A stretch of 64,000 nt of DNA from Omphiscola glabra (GCA_964017045.1 OZ024794.1:24671340-24735339), one strand, 5' to 3'. Positions 34,652-46,190 are shown, numbered from the stretch's first letter. Translations and numbers: made by a program. Notes: a model not told the origin generated them from the sequence alone.

Positions 34652-34774
34652 TGTTCCTACGACATATCTTATCTCGACCGACGGGGCGCGTTCCCAATGT
34701 TTCGACTAAACCTCGGACAATTAACTCGTCAAATCCGGGTCAATTTCTCCTGGAATCAAGCGAGGCTGATGAAG
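34652..34774 (+). CDS. Candidate exon, class C receptor ligand-binding-like
   Basis: Exactly 123 nt (41 codons, phase 0) between the acceptor ttttttttggcag and the donor gaag|gtaacc. Frame 1 is fully open and reads CSYDISYLDRRGAFPMFRLN, then a stretch ending VNFSWNQARLMK. The order SY-x-x-S, R-x-x-FP-x-FR and then an F-W-x-x-x-x-L motif recalls the periplasmic-binding-like extracellular domain of GABA-B receptors and related receptors (typically SYGSSSP...RFPTFFRT...FGW..V). A second frame is also open, so coding is not proven. No neighbouring exons were identified. If real, this is one internal exon of a large multi-exon membrane receptor gene on the plus strand. Confidence 0.38.
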
Positions 34775-35970
34775 GTAACCGGGTGCTTACAAATTCCCGG
34801 CATGCGTCATTAACGAACTCTCAACAGTTGAACAATAGCGATGATTAGAACGGAGGTGCCACTCACGTGTTTTTTTTCCCCCTCCTCCTCCACGGTGCAG
34901 AGGGAAGCAGGCCAGTTCGTGCGTGAGGGGTGAGGAGGTTACTAGAAGCGCTCGCTCAGTCGCGCTTTTCATCTGCTCGACGGACTGGGTTTATTTCCCC
35001 TTTGGTCGAAAGAAAGATAAGCGAAGGGGGGAAAAAGAGAGTTGTTTTCACTTTTGATTGAAAAATCCAAATTTTGTTTTGGTAGTTTCTAATTTCAAAC
35101 AAGATTGTTCTTTTAAAAAGTTCAAAACTTTTGACTTCTCCTATAAGCATTTATTTTGAAGGAAGGAAATTTCTATGCTATAAAGAGAAAGAGGAGCACA
35201 AAAGATAATTGGATGTTATGAACAAAAAATGAAGGTGCTAACAGGAGAAGTAGAGATTTACAAAAGTAGGGGCTTACAAGAGAGGTGAACAAGAGATCAA
35301 GACCTTCACATGAGAAATACAGGTGAACAAGAGATTAAGACCTGCACATAAGAAATACAGGTTATTACGGACCGTATTAAATGGAGAATTTAATCTCTTA
35401 TCCTTTGTCTATGGCTCGTTTTAAAAACAGTCCATAATAAAGGAAGATACCAACGTTTAAAAATAGTAACAAATAATACGACACCCAAAGCCAGAGCTAA
35501 TTACAATTAATACGTTTTTTAATGTTTGAATTTCAATTAAATTACAACAGCAAAAGAATGTGATTAAAAATCATTAACTTACAGTTTGCAGCTACCGGTT
35601 CTGTGTATAAAAATACAATGAGCACAAAATTGTACAAAGAGGAAAAGAAAAATCTACACACAACAAAATATTAAATAATAACACACTGCACGCCTCGTGA
35701 TAGAAGAAAAGAAAATCTCTCTCCTACACGTTCAGTCGGTCAATCTTTTATAGTCTTCTTCAAATGATTATTCTAGAAAATAATACGCAGTCTCACTGCT
35801 TCCAGCATTCTCGAGATCATTCTGCAACGTTCGACTGAAACGGACGATAGTAAGCTAAAATGTCAACAAAGTGATATTTTTCTAGTCACCCCCAAAACGG
35901 CCTTGACTGAAAAGAGGTCATGCACGTGGAATGCGGGTTAGGCGTGTATCAAAACACGTCATCCTTCATA
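34775..35970. other. Putative intron/spacer, with early units of a 38-bp repeat
   Basis: Mostly AT-rich. At 35262-35365 two to three units of gaacaagagattaagacc appear, then about 600 bp of unrelated sequence, then the main array of the same unit from 35971. The intervening block (about 35366-35955) could be an insertion that split the array, but I could not recognise its ends. Confidence 0.5.
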
Positions 35971-36405
35971 ACACAGATGAACAAGAGATTAAGACCTTCA
36001 CATGTGAAACACAGGTGAACAAGAGATTAAGACCTTCACAAGAGAAACATAGGTGAACAAGAGATTAAGACCTTCACAAGAGAAACATAGGTGAACAAGA
36101 GATTAAGACCTTCACATGAGAAACACAGGTGAACAAGAGATTAAGACCTTCACATGAGAAACACAGGTGAACAAGAGATTAAGACCTTCACAAGAGAAAC
36201 ATAGGTGAACAAGAGATTAAGACCTTCACAAGAGAAACATAGGTGAACAAGAGATTAAGACCTTCACATGAGAAACACAGGTGAACAAGAGATTAAGACC
36301 TTCACAAGAGAAACATAGGTGAAAAAGAGATTAAGACCTTCACATGAGAAACACAGGTGACCAGGAGATTAAGACCTTCACATGAGAAAGATAGGTGAAC
36401 ATGGG
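35971..36405. repeat. 38-bp minisatellite, about 11 copies
   Basis: The unit joins aggtgaacaagagattaaga to ccttcacatgagaaacac, with a recurrent aagagaaacat variant. The period is 38 bp and the array is nearly homogeneous. Confidence 0.95.
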
Positions 36406-37232
36406 ATAGCAGATGCCATTACCGTGTACCTCAAAATATGTCAGCAATTCGAAACCTCGGTCCCGGTCAATAAAGTACACAACCAAAAGAATTTCGCCCT
36501 ACTGTTTTTTCTCGGAAAAATTTGTTTAAAAATGTAAATACACTTTTAGCATCGTATTGTTACTACCACTATTTTGTAATGTAACTTCAACATCCGGTTA
36601 TCCACTGGGTGGAATAATGACGATTCACAGAATCCCATAAAATCCCATCTGAAAGCAAAAATCCCACGTGACTTTGAGACTCCGCGAGACAATGTTTTTA
36701 TTTGTATTTGCCTTCCCGGCAACTCACTTGGGAAACAATCCCATTACTGTTATTGCAAAAATCTGGCATGGCAAATTGTCCTAGATCTAATAGTGGGAAG
36801 GAGACACATGTCTCTGTCCGCATGCGTGCACGGTTACCCTCCTCAGATGAGATTTTTGCCCCCCCCCCCAATTCCAACACACTTCCTTACTTCAGCTATG
36901 CTCAGGGGTGGAGACTGAAGCCCCTGCTGTAGCGGGGGGGGGGGGGGGGACATTGTGAATGTCGTTTGCTTGAACTCCATTCTTTGAACATTCCAAAAGA
37001 ATACTTTCTTTTCATTCCTGCTGTCGCTACGGGTAGACAGTAGACACGAGCCAAGGTTTCCTTTGAAAACCGCTAGAGATCACTGAACGATGTTCGTTGT
37101 TACTTTTCCAAGGCAAATAAGATTAACATGTTGGTGGTTTTTCTTTTGGATATTGAAAACAAAACCCTTCAGAAAACCTAATAAATTACCAGTTTTGAAA
37201 TAGAACCCATCCATTAATCAGTAAAAGAGCTC
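36406..37232. other. Spacer with C and G runs
   Basis: C run near 36860 and a G15 run near 36934-36948. Open frames on both strands around 36700-36930 have no recognisable domain. Confidence 0.45.
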
Positions 37233-37240
37233 CATTGGGG

Positions 37241-37416
37241 CAGTGGCGTAGTGAGGGGGGGCATCATGCCCCGGGCGCTACTCACAAAGGGGCGCCAAAT
37301 GGTATATTTTACTATAATATTGTATGGTTTTCGAATAGGGGGGGCGCTAAAAAGGTATTGGGGGGCGCTAAAAAGGTATTGTGCCCCGGGCGCGAGTTAA
37401 GCTCGCTACGCCACTG
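37241..37416. mobile_element. hAT MITE (cagtggcgtag family)
   Basis: Left end cagtggcgtagtgagg, right end gctcgctacgccactg. Flanks are cattgggg and caatgggg, an 8-bp duplication with one mismatch. The interior carries gccccgggcgc at both ends in opposite orientation, and a short duplicated stretch (gggcgctaaaaaggtattg twice). Confidence 0.85.
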
Positions 37417-37785
37417 CAATGGGGGGGGGGGGTTGCGCATTAAAATAAATGTTAAACAATGGCGTTACATTACGAGGAGCGTTGAAACAATAGGAAAGTA
37501 TGCTTCGAGCGGCGAAACGTAAATGAAATGTTTAAACTAACTGGAGGAGGAAAAAAGGGGGGGGGGGGGAATAAGGACGTCGCCTTCAGGAGACATTCGC
37601 ATTATTGATAACGCGTTAAACATTGTTACGCTAAACTTGGTCCCTGGTTTAATCCGTCTTGCACTTCCAGATAAATGCAATCCAAAGACTTTAGGGATTG
37701 CCACGGTGCAATGAAGACTAACGACTTCAGGCTTACACAATATATAGTTAAAGCGGTCAGCGATTCTTTTAAGATGGCCCCAGTC

Positions 37786-37963
37786 CAGAGGCGTAGCTAA
37801 GGAGCGAAGGGGGGCCTATGTCTCTGGGCGCCAGACTAGTTAGGGGCGCCAAAATGTGCTTTGATATTATTTTGATGAAAATAATGGGTTTGAGAGTTGA
37901 AAAAAGAAAGGGAGGCTCTTTAAAATGAATCACCGGGCGCCAAACACCCTAGCTACGCCTCTG
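37786..37963. mobile_element. hAT MITE (cagaggcgtagc family)
   Basis: Left end cagaggcgtagctaaggag, right end ccctagctacgcctctg, so a 12-bp core of inverted repeat. Flanks are ccccagtc and ccccattc (seven of eight bases equal). The interior gggcgcc words echo the element at 37241, only 370 bp away. Confidence 0.85.
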
Positions 37964-37971
37964 CCCCATTC

Positions 37972-38890
37972 CTCTTCATAACCATCAATGTGCACGATTA
38001 CCTTCCAATCCCATTAGAGTGCACCATAAAATTTCATTCATAATGGAGGCCACTATTCATATTCATTCCCATTAAAAGAATTAAACCTTAAATACCCATT
38101 CCCTACACACACACCCCTTTGTGGTTGCCGTGTCTAGTATCTCATTAGTCAACCCCCCCCCCCCCCCCCCAAAAAAAAAAAACAGGCCGGATGTGAGCAG
38201 GAACTGTTTCTAACTAATGACCAGCGTAGGAACCACTAATATGACCTACAGTTTATGAGCGCTGGTCACGTCCTGGCGCCTCCAGGGACCTCCGATCAGT
38301 TTGCCTCTCACTCGTGGAGACATCCACTAATGGTCGCACGTCTTTCTTGATTAACAAATCCAACCGCCCTGTCCACTACACCGTCTCCCGGCCCGCTTGC
38401 TGGACCGTCTCTCCCTTGTAGTTTACAGTTAATCGAGGTTTATTTATCCCATTGAAATGACTTTGCCATGGTGTTTTCAAATGGGATTTTCGGTCTATGG
38501 CGAAACAAGGAACGGTAATACAAAGATATATCAACCAAATTCAAATATTTGTTTACATTACATGGAACCATTTACTTCAATACTATTTTTATTAGTATTT
38601 TAAAAACGTTTTTAAGAGTTATCCATTAAATGTATAACTTTGAGGATTCTCGGGTTTTAGATAAAAACCATTCTAGAGACTCCGAATTAGAGCCTAGCTT
38701 AAAAAAAAAAAAACCAAATCCAACTCTGATAATAGGTAAATGATAACAGCCAAGACAAGCAAAAACATCCCAAGCATCCCCCGGGTGAATGAGATGAGAC
38801 TCGTTAGCTTTGGACAGCAAGTAATCTAAAAAAAAAAATGGCAATCTTTGAATTCAACCCAGGAGCCAGAATGATCAAAAACACGCATTG
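37972..38890. other. Spacer with C18A12 junction
   Basis: Contains the longest C run noted here, 18 C at 38153-38170, joined directly to 12 A. No gene is supported. Confidence 0.5.
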
Positions 38891-39826
38891 GAAATGGCGT
38901 CGGTGGGCCCACAAGCCAGCGCACTGAAGGTTTCCCCGACGCCAGCCCGTGCGGAAGGGCGCCGGGAACTCCCCCCATGCCTAGGGGGAGCCCGGTCAAC
39001 CGTTGACGCTGCGTTTAAAGCGTCCGCAGTTCACTCTCCATGGGTCAGCACGGTTTTGATTCCACTTCGGAGGGTAAGTGTTGCGTTGCCACCCCCCCCC
39101 CCCCACCGCCCAAGTTGTCTTTCGGTCGGGACGTTAGTAGTGGCGGGACGAAACGGTTGCCTAGGAGCGGCTTTCTCACGGCCGCGTAGCTAAAATCATC
39201 GGCATGGGTTTTGGCCGCCACCCAAACCTCATATCCATCACCGGCAACTAGTAATCATGTTAGACGCTACTCCTGTTGCGTTGGGAGTCATGCGTTTTGG
39301 CCGGGGTTTTTGGCTTCGGGTGAACAAGTCACCCTACTAGTCCGCAACGCCACGAAGAGGCAAACCCCATGTGGACGCCCCCAAGTCTCCACGGGGACGC
39401 TGCCGCTTACGCAGCACGGAGTTATGTTAAATAGAACATTCTATTGAACAGAGATGCCTATGAAATGCCTATACCGATGATTTTAGCTACGCGGCCGTGA
39501 GAGAGCTGCTCCTAGGCAACCGTTTTCGTCCCAATCTTTCGGTCCCGACCGAAAGACTCCCTGGGCGGTGGGGTGTGGTAACGCAACACCTTCCCTCCGG
39601 AGTGAAAGCAAAGCCGTCCTGACTCTTAAGAGAGTGGACCGCGAACGCTTTAAACGCAGCGTTCTCGGTCGACCGGACGTCCCCCAGGCCAGGGGGGAGG
39701 CTCCCGGCGTGCCGCCGCACGGTCTGTCGGTGGGGAAACCCGGCGTCTGGCCCGTGTGGAGGTGTGCCGGGGTGCATTAAGAGTTCGCGTTCGACGGCCT
39801 ACCGACGTCATCTCCTATGCGACATT
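38891..39826. mobile_element. Foldback-like element with long inverted arms
   Basis: The left arm (about 38891-39204) and right arm (about 39468-39826) are inverted copies of one sequence. Both carry cgtcggtgggcc-like, gtgcggaagggcgccgg-like, gctgcgtttaaagcg and cacggccgcgtagctaaaat, with bases matched in opposite orientation. About 260 bp of unrelated, moderately GC-rich DNA lie between. The right arm has the fuller outer end (ending gcgacatt), while the left arm lacks an outer part. The third copy at 16473 matches the right arm's outer end. This could be a foldback transposon, or two adjacent insertions of one repeat in opposite orientation. No transposase is visible, and the open frames in the arms are repeat-derived. 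Confidence 0.75.
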
Positions 39827-41190
39827 ATTAAAACAATTTTGACATGAAATATTGAACAGAGTACACTATAGAATTTAAAAGACTTTAAAAATTGCATGTT
39901 GCAGACGTTGTATTTAAATATCAATAGGAGACCTTGTCGATGATAATTAGCTGGAAAGTAAACTCCTTCCTTTGCTCTGAAATTTAACGGTACATGCATT
40001 TGTTGTGTACATGTAATGTTTGTGTACATATAATTGTTGTGTACATATAATTGTTGTGTACATGTAACAACAAGATGATGCCATTGTTAAGTAAATGAAA
40101 GAGACCCTAACTTGTTTACTCCAGATACAGAAAGAAATCCCCGTGCCTTTGCTCTTTACTTTGATATAAGCCCGGGATGCACCTAATGGCTTAATGTTGA
40201 CCTTGTGGACAGTGTCCCTCATGTATAGCAAATTGCACAGTCTCAGTTTAAATTCTAGAGTATGAGAGATTAACCTGTTGTACCGGGCGAGTCGGGCGAA
40301 AGGGGGGTTTGGGGGGGGGGGGAAGAGACAGAAACAGAGTTCAGAGCCACGCTTGAGAAGTCAAGTCTGGGAGGGTGGGGGCTCCATACTCTCGGTCCAG
40401 GGCTCTAATTTTACTACATCGTTTTCCCCACTGTCGCATTATAATACACCGTATACAATAATAATATCGGACAGGAAACTGTACTAACAGATATCATCGT
40501 TAAAAACAAAATCTTGGGTCTGCAGCTAAAGCCTACGTTATCTGAATCATCAGCTATTGGTCCATCGTTAAAAAAAAATAGAAAAAAAGTAACGTAAATT
40601 GTATTTTCTTTTAATGCCAGAACGTTTGACGTCACGTCCGTGCCACTAGCCAAAGAGCTAGCAAGAACCTATTTGTTATTCGTGGATAAATGGGATTACA
40701 CCGTCTCACCGTATGCCAGGTCAACAAGTAGGACCCAACCTTTTGATGCAGTAGTGGTTCTTTTATAGAGCCGTATCCACCCTACCCCCTCCCTCTTGCG
40801 TTGACTGAGCTTAAGGGTTTGGGGAGGGGGGGGATGGATGTTGAAATACGCTTAACGAGATTTTCATTTGTCTTCGTATTCATCATTATGTCGTTCAATT
40901 CAATATTGAGGGAAAGAAAACAGTTTTGTTATATTTAAAAAAAAAATGGGAACCATAGCAACTAGTTTCGAAATAACTTAAAATTAACAGTTCATCGTGT
41001 GTTAATATCGAATGATAAATCCCGTGAGTAAAGTAGATGCTCATACGGCATTTCTGATGTAGTCTTTAAAATATATTTATAGCTGGCAGGGCATCTAAAG
41101 CCACAACAGGTTTTTCCTTTCATCAGTTGTTACGCCCTCTATTGTGTTCAAGGAATTTGAACAGGCTCGTGGTCTAGGGGTTTTGAAAAG
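39827..41190. other. Spacer with a small 18-bp repeat
   Basis: Holds four units of tgttgtgtacatgtaat-like sequence at 40001-40068 and a G run near 40310. Nothing else was recognised. Confidence 0.5.
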
Positions 41191-42800
41191 GGGGCTAACA
41201 CATGTAGATTTTAGACACACTATTGGCTAACACATGTAGATTTTAGACACACTATTGGCTAACACAGGTAGATTTTAGACACACTATTGGCTAACACATG
41301 TAGATTTTAGACACACTATTGGCTAACACAGGTAGATTTTAGACACACTATTGGCTAACACAGGTAGATTTTAGACACACTATTGGCTAATACAGGTAGA
41401 TTTTAGACACACTATTGGCTAACACAGGTAGATTTTAGACACACTATTGGCTAACACAGGTAGATTTTAGACACACTATTGGCTAACACATGTAGATTTT
41501 AGACACACTATTGGCTAACACAGGTAGATTTTAGACACACTATTGGCTAACACAGGTAGATTTTAGACACACTATTGGCTAACACAGGTAGATTTTAGAC
41601 ACACTATTGGCTAACACATGTAGATTTTAGACACACTATTGGCTAACACAGGTAGATTTTAGACACACTATTTGCTAACACAGGTAGATTTTAGACACAC
41701 TATTGGCTAACACAGGTAGATTTTAGACACACTATTGGCTAACACAGGTAGATTTTAGACACACTATTGGCTAACACAGGTAGATTTTAGACACACTATT
41801 GGCTAAAACAGGTATATTTTAGACACACTATTGGCTAACACAGGTAGATTTTAGACACACTATTGGCTAACACATGTAGATTTTAGACACACTATTGGCT
41901 AACACAGGTAGATTTTAGACACACTATTGGCTAACACATGTAGATTTTAGACACACTATTGGCTAACACAGGTAGATTTTAGACACACTATTGGCTAATA
42001 CAGGTAGATTTTAGACACACTATTGGCTAACACAGGTAGATTTTAGACACACTATTGGCTAACACAGGTAGATTTTAGACACACTATTGGCTAACACATG
42101 TAGATTTTAGACACACTATTGGCTAACACAGGTAGATTTTAGACACACTATTGGCTAACACAGGTAGATTTTAGACACACTATTGGCTAACACAGGTAGA
42201 TTTTAGACACACTATTGGCTAACACATGTAGATTTTAGACACACTATTGGCTAACACAGGTAGATTTTAGACACACTATTTGCTAACACAGGTAGATTTT
42301 AGACACACTATTGGCTAACACAGGTAGATTTTAGACACACTATTGGCTAACACAGGTAGATTTTAGACACACTATTGGCTAACACAGGTAGATTTTAGAC
42401 ACACTATTGGCTAAAACAGGTATATTTTAGACACACTATTGGCTAACACAGGTAGATTTTAGACACACTATTGGCTAACACAGGTAGATTTTAGACACAC
42501 TATTGGCTAACACAGGTAGATTTTAGACACACTATTGGCTAACACATGTAGATTTTAGACACACTATTGGCTAACACAGGTAGATTTTAGACACACTATT
42601 GGCTAACACAGGTAGATTTTAGACACACTATTGGCTAACACAGGTAGATTTTAGACACACTATTGGCTAACACAGGTAGATTTTAGACACACTATTGGCT
42701 AACACATGTAGATTTTAGACACACTATTGGCTGACACAGGTAGATTTTAGACACACTATTGGCTAACACAGGTAGATTTTAGACACACTATTGGCTAAAA
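41191..42800. repeat. 32-bp minisatellite, about 50 copies, with 608-bp higher-order duplication
   Basis: The unit joins ggctaacacaggtagatttt to agacacactatt. Marker variants recur exactly 608 bp (19 units) apart: ggctaata at 41385 and 41993, tttgctaaca at 41671 and 42279, ggctaaaaca at 41801 and 42409, and acatg units at 41481/42089, 41609/42217 and 41929/42537. One acatg marker (41865) is not repeated at 42473. Thus a 19-unit block was duplicated after the variants arose, followed by little change. Confidence 0.97.
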
Positions 42801-43629
42801 TAAAGACAATCTGTGCTCTATATAAATGTACTTTATTACATTGAATATAATATGAACAAAGATACATACAATCTGCAGATAAAGAGATGAATATAGGTCT
42901 AACACTAAGAATATCTAAATCTCACAGTAATAGGTAAACAATACTATCACAATCATAAGGTCCTGGAATTAATATTTCTGCTAACTATTGATTGGCCCTA
43001 TCTAGTACTTAGCAAATGCAACGGAAAGCTAGTCACGCATCGATATGCTCATCTTGTCTCTCTCTGCCTTGTAGGGGAATACAGCCCGTCTTATACTGAT
43101 CATTTCGCTTGGCTTGACCTTAAAATAGGTCAATGTTCGCTTAATAGACGTTGGTTGTGCCATTGTGATGACAAAGACATGTCACCCCTCCTGGAGGGTG
43201 GTCATCTGATACGTCAAGGTTAATGGGCTGCCGGTACATAAAGAAAACGGCCCGTGCTCGTAACATCAGTATTCCAAATATTTTTGTGTACTAACTAGCC
43301 ACCTCTCACTGTCCATGACCTATCACTGTCCATGACCTATCACTGTCCATTTGATACGACTCTATTACTTTGAAATAAATCGTCCATTAATTATAATTAT
43401 TCAATCATTCAATTTCAATTATATTTGAAAATATCTTTCAAAATTGAGTTATAAAATAATTATGCACCAAAGAAAAATTTATGATAATAAGAACGAACAT
43501 CCCTTGGTTTCTTTATTTGTGAGCCATAAAATACTTTCAAATTAAAACACTCTGGTTGTAAAGGCAGCGGGTACAACTAAATCAAATATTTAATCACATC
43601 ACTATCCATTAGAGTGCCATGTTTTTTTA
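42801..43629. other. Unexplained unique block
   Basis: Starts with an aataaaga/ctatataaatgtactttatt stretch immediately after the 32-bp array. It includes a strong acceptor-like tract (ttgtctctctctgccttgtag, near 43054-43074) followed by a frame open for about 48 codons whose translation I do not recognise. A decayed LTR or an isolated exon are possible readings; neither is supported enough to call. A short tatcactgtccatgacc repeat lies near 43306-43350. Confidence 0.35.
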
Positions 43630-43850
43630 TAACCACATATGACCACATGTAACATATATAACTACATATGACCACTTACGATCAAATATGACCACATAAG
43701 ACCACATATGACCAATATAACCACATATAACCACGTATAACAACATATGACCACATATAACCACATATGACCACATAACCATATTAAACCACGTATAACC
43801 AGATATGACAACATATGAAAACATATGATCACATATGACCACATATAAAT
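43630..43850. repeat. 10-bp minisatellite (ccacatatga)
   Basis: About 20 units of accacatatg and accacatata. It abuts, and seems to have replaced, the downstream part of the hAT transposase remnant on the minus strand. Confidence 0.9.
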
Positions 43851-44420
43851 TGCAGAACATCAAATACTGACCATTCAATGACTTTGGGCGAAATTCAATA
43901 TCAGCTGCCTTTAGGTGTCTTCTAAGCCCTTGTATTTCTTTTAAAAGTTCATCTTCTGATAACTCATCACGGAAAGAGGTTAATTTTGGAACGGACATCA
44001 ATACATCTTCTTCACTTGTTGATAGTAGACTCTTGGATTGAACAGCTCCAAACATATCTGCTACCTCCTTTGTCGCTGATGATCTGATCTGGAGTTCAAA
44101 GGGAAAGCGATCAAAACACCACAGCATCTCCCTAGTGTTTTCTTCTCGCATAGGAGAGTCCATCATCTATTAATTGTTCTCTTCTAACACCTCACTATTA
44201 TCTCTACCGAAATTCCATATCGGTCTGATTTTAAAAGATTCTTTTCAATAGAATGGTCCACCAAGTGACAGCGCTCCTTGTACAGAAACAATATTTAAAG
44301 TCTCTAGGTTAGTCACCACTTTGTCAATAGTAAAGCCTTTCGTCTGCAGATACTGCTATGTAAGAGTAACTTCCCCAAGCAGATCAACGTGAAATCACAG
44401 ACAGTATGTCAAAGACCTGG
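43845..44420 (-). pseudogene. hAT (ZMYM1-like) transposase remnant
   Basis: Minus-strand translation from 44166 gives FDRFPFELQIRSSATKEVAD, then FGAVQSKSLLST, DELSEDELLKEIQGLRRHLK and AADIEFRPK. A frame change near 43885 continues EWSVFDVLQFI before running into the minisatellite. Upstream, beyond in-frame stops, EVTLT, a stop and YLQTKGFTIDKVV are readable. This is the motif order of domesticated and transposon-borne hAT proteins of the ZMYM1 type: a YL-x-K-x-x-(D) segment, then C-x-DRF-x-E, then DELS-E-L-EI-RL+RHLKAA. Frameshift, stops and loss of the C-terminus show that it is dead. The left and right limits are approximate. Confidence 0.65.
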
Positions 44421-44708
44421 TGCTGTATGAAAATCGTACTAAAATGTTATGGGGCGGTGTTTAGATGACCAATTTGCGAAAATATTTATTTTTGAGTATA
44501 TCTCTGGATTTTGATATATCTGGTTTCAAAAACCTTAAAATTAAAAATAAATAAATTAATAACTAAAAGGGAAAAGACAATTTTTAAAAAAATATTATAT
44601 AATGAACAATATAAATGGATAGAAGGCATTTTTAATGCTTTTAATTTTAACCCATTAAATTCATGCACTTAGAATGCCCGAGGCAAAAAAAAAAGAAAGC
44701 AAAAAAAA

Positions 44709-44780
44709 AACAAAAACAAACAACAAACAAACAAACAAACAAACAAACAAACAAACAAACAAACAAACAAACAAACAAAC
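44709..44780. repeat. (CAAA)n microsatellite
   Basis: About 16 pure copies of caaa, preceded by A-rich sequence. Confidence 0.95.
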
Positions 44781-45322
44781 CATGCATTCATATTCAAAGT
44801 GTGATAATTCTTTAATCCATCATCTTTCACCACTGACCATTGCCTTTAGAACGGACCTTAGTCTTTAAAAATAAATGTTACTTAAAAAGAATTTCTTTCT
44901 TCCTCCTTTTTTTTTTTTTAAACATCATGAGCAAAGATAACATGTGTATAGCCTTAATCTGGTCCACCTTGCTGGGGTCGGTCGGTGCAGCAGCAGGTGC
45001 AAAGAGTTCATTAGCACATCCGCTGCAAGCATAAGAAACTGTTACGATACACAGACACAAATATTGGGACGCGTGTTCAGGTGGCAGTTGCTGTGGCTGT
45101 CGGGAAGAGAGTGGAAACACGGTAATGGATAAACCTTTAGTGACAAGAAGTGCATTGGGCAATCATGGGCCAGGCATGAACAAATGAACAACTTCGCTGT
45201 TGCACTTCAGAGGTCGCTGAATGCTTGAGTGTTAATTCACTTGTGCATGTTCATGGCAGCGGCTTTGAAGATGGGATGAAATTTGGTCACTCAGCTAAAT
45301 GGTTTAGCTATTTCAGTGTAGG

Positions 45323-46062
45323 ATGTGGCCTGTATGTGGCCTTTAGTTGTGCTGTATGTGGCCTGTATTTGGCCTTTATGTGGCTTTTATGTGGCCTTTA
45401 TGTGGCCTTTATGTGGCCATTATGTGCCCTTTATATGGCCTTTATGTGGCCTGTATGTGGCTTGTATGCGCCCTCTTTTTCTGCCTGTATGTGGCGTTTA
45501 TCTGTGCTGTATGTGGCCTGTCTGTGGCCTCTATCTGTGCTGTATGTGGCCTGTATATGTCTTTATGTGGCCTGTATGTGGCCTGTACGTTGCCTATAAG
45601 TTGCCTGTATGTGACTTTTATGTGGCCTGTATGTGGCTTGTATGCGGCCTGTGTGTGTCCTTTATCTGTGATGTATGTGGCCTGTATGTGACCTGTATGT
45701 GATCTGTCTGTGGCCTCTATTTGTGCTGTATGTGGCCTGTATGTGGCCTTTATGTGGCTTGTACGTAAACTTTACGTGGTCAGTACGTGGCCTGTACGTG
45801 GCCTGTATGTGGCCTGTATGTGGCTCTATGTGGATAGCATGTGGCCTGTATTTTGCCTGTATTTTGCCTGTATTTGGCCTGTATGTGGCCTGTATTCTGA
45901 CTGCATGTGTGGCCTGTATGTGGTCTGTACGAGGCCTGTATTCTGACTGTATGTGGTCTGTATGTGACCTGTATGTGGCCAGTATGTGGCCTGTATGAGG
46001 CCTATATATGACCAGTATGTGGCCTCTATGTGGCCTGTATTAGACCTGCATGTGGCCTGTTG
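45323..46062. repeat. 11-bp minisatellite (atgtggcctgt)
   Basis: About 65 imperfect units of atgtggcctgt, with ttt for tgt, and tctgtgctgt and tgacctgt variants. The 33-bp triple period leaves Cys/Met/Trp-rich frames open on the plus strand in all three phases, which are artefacts. Confidence 0.95.
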
Positions 46063-46110
46063 CAAGCCAATTCAAGTCCTGCAATTGATCTTTTGTTGGA
46101 GATAAACACT

Positions 46111-46190
46111 TGCCTCTATTAAGATGAATTAAACACTTGCCTCTATTAAGATGAATTAAACAATTGCCTCTATTAAGATGAATAAAGTTT
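46111..46190. repeat. 27-bp tandem repeat, three copies
   Basis: Unit tgcctctattaagatgaatt plus aaacact, starting at 46111, 46138 and 46165. Confidence 0.92.

Noticed and set aside
41191..42800. Regular repeats resembling a CRISPR array
   Set aside because: Units are directly contiguous with no unique spacers, and the context is eukaryotic. The same holds for all other arrays in the window.
43424..44300. Functional host gene of ZMYM1 type
   Set aside because: In-frame stops upstream, a frameshift near 43885 and replacement of the C-terminus by a minisatellite show a dead transposase copy.
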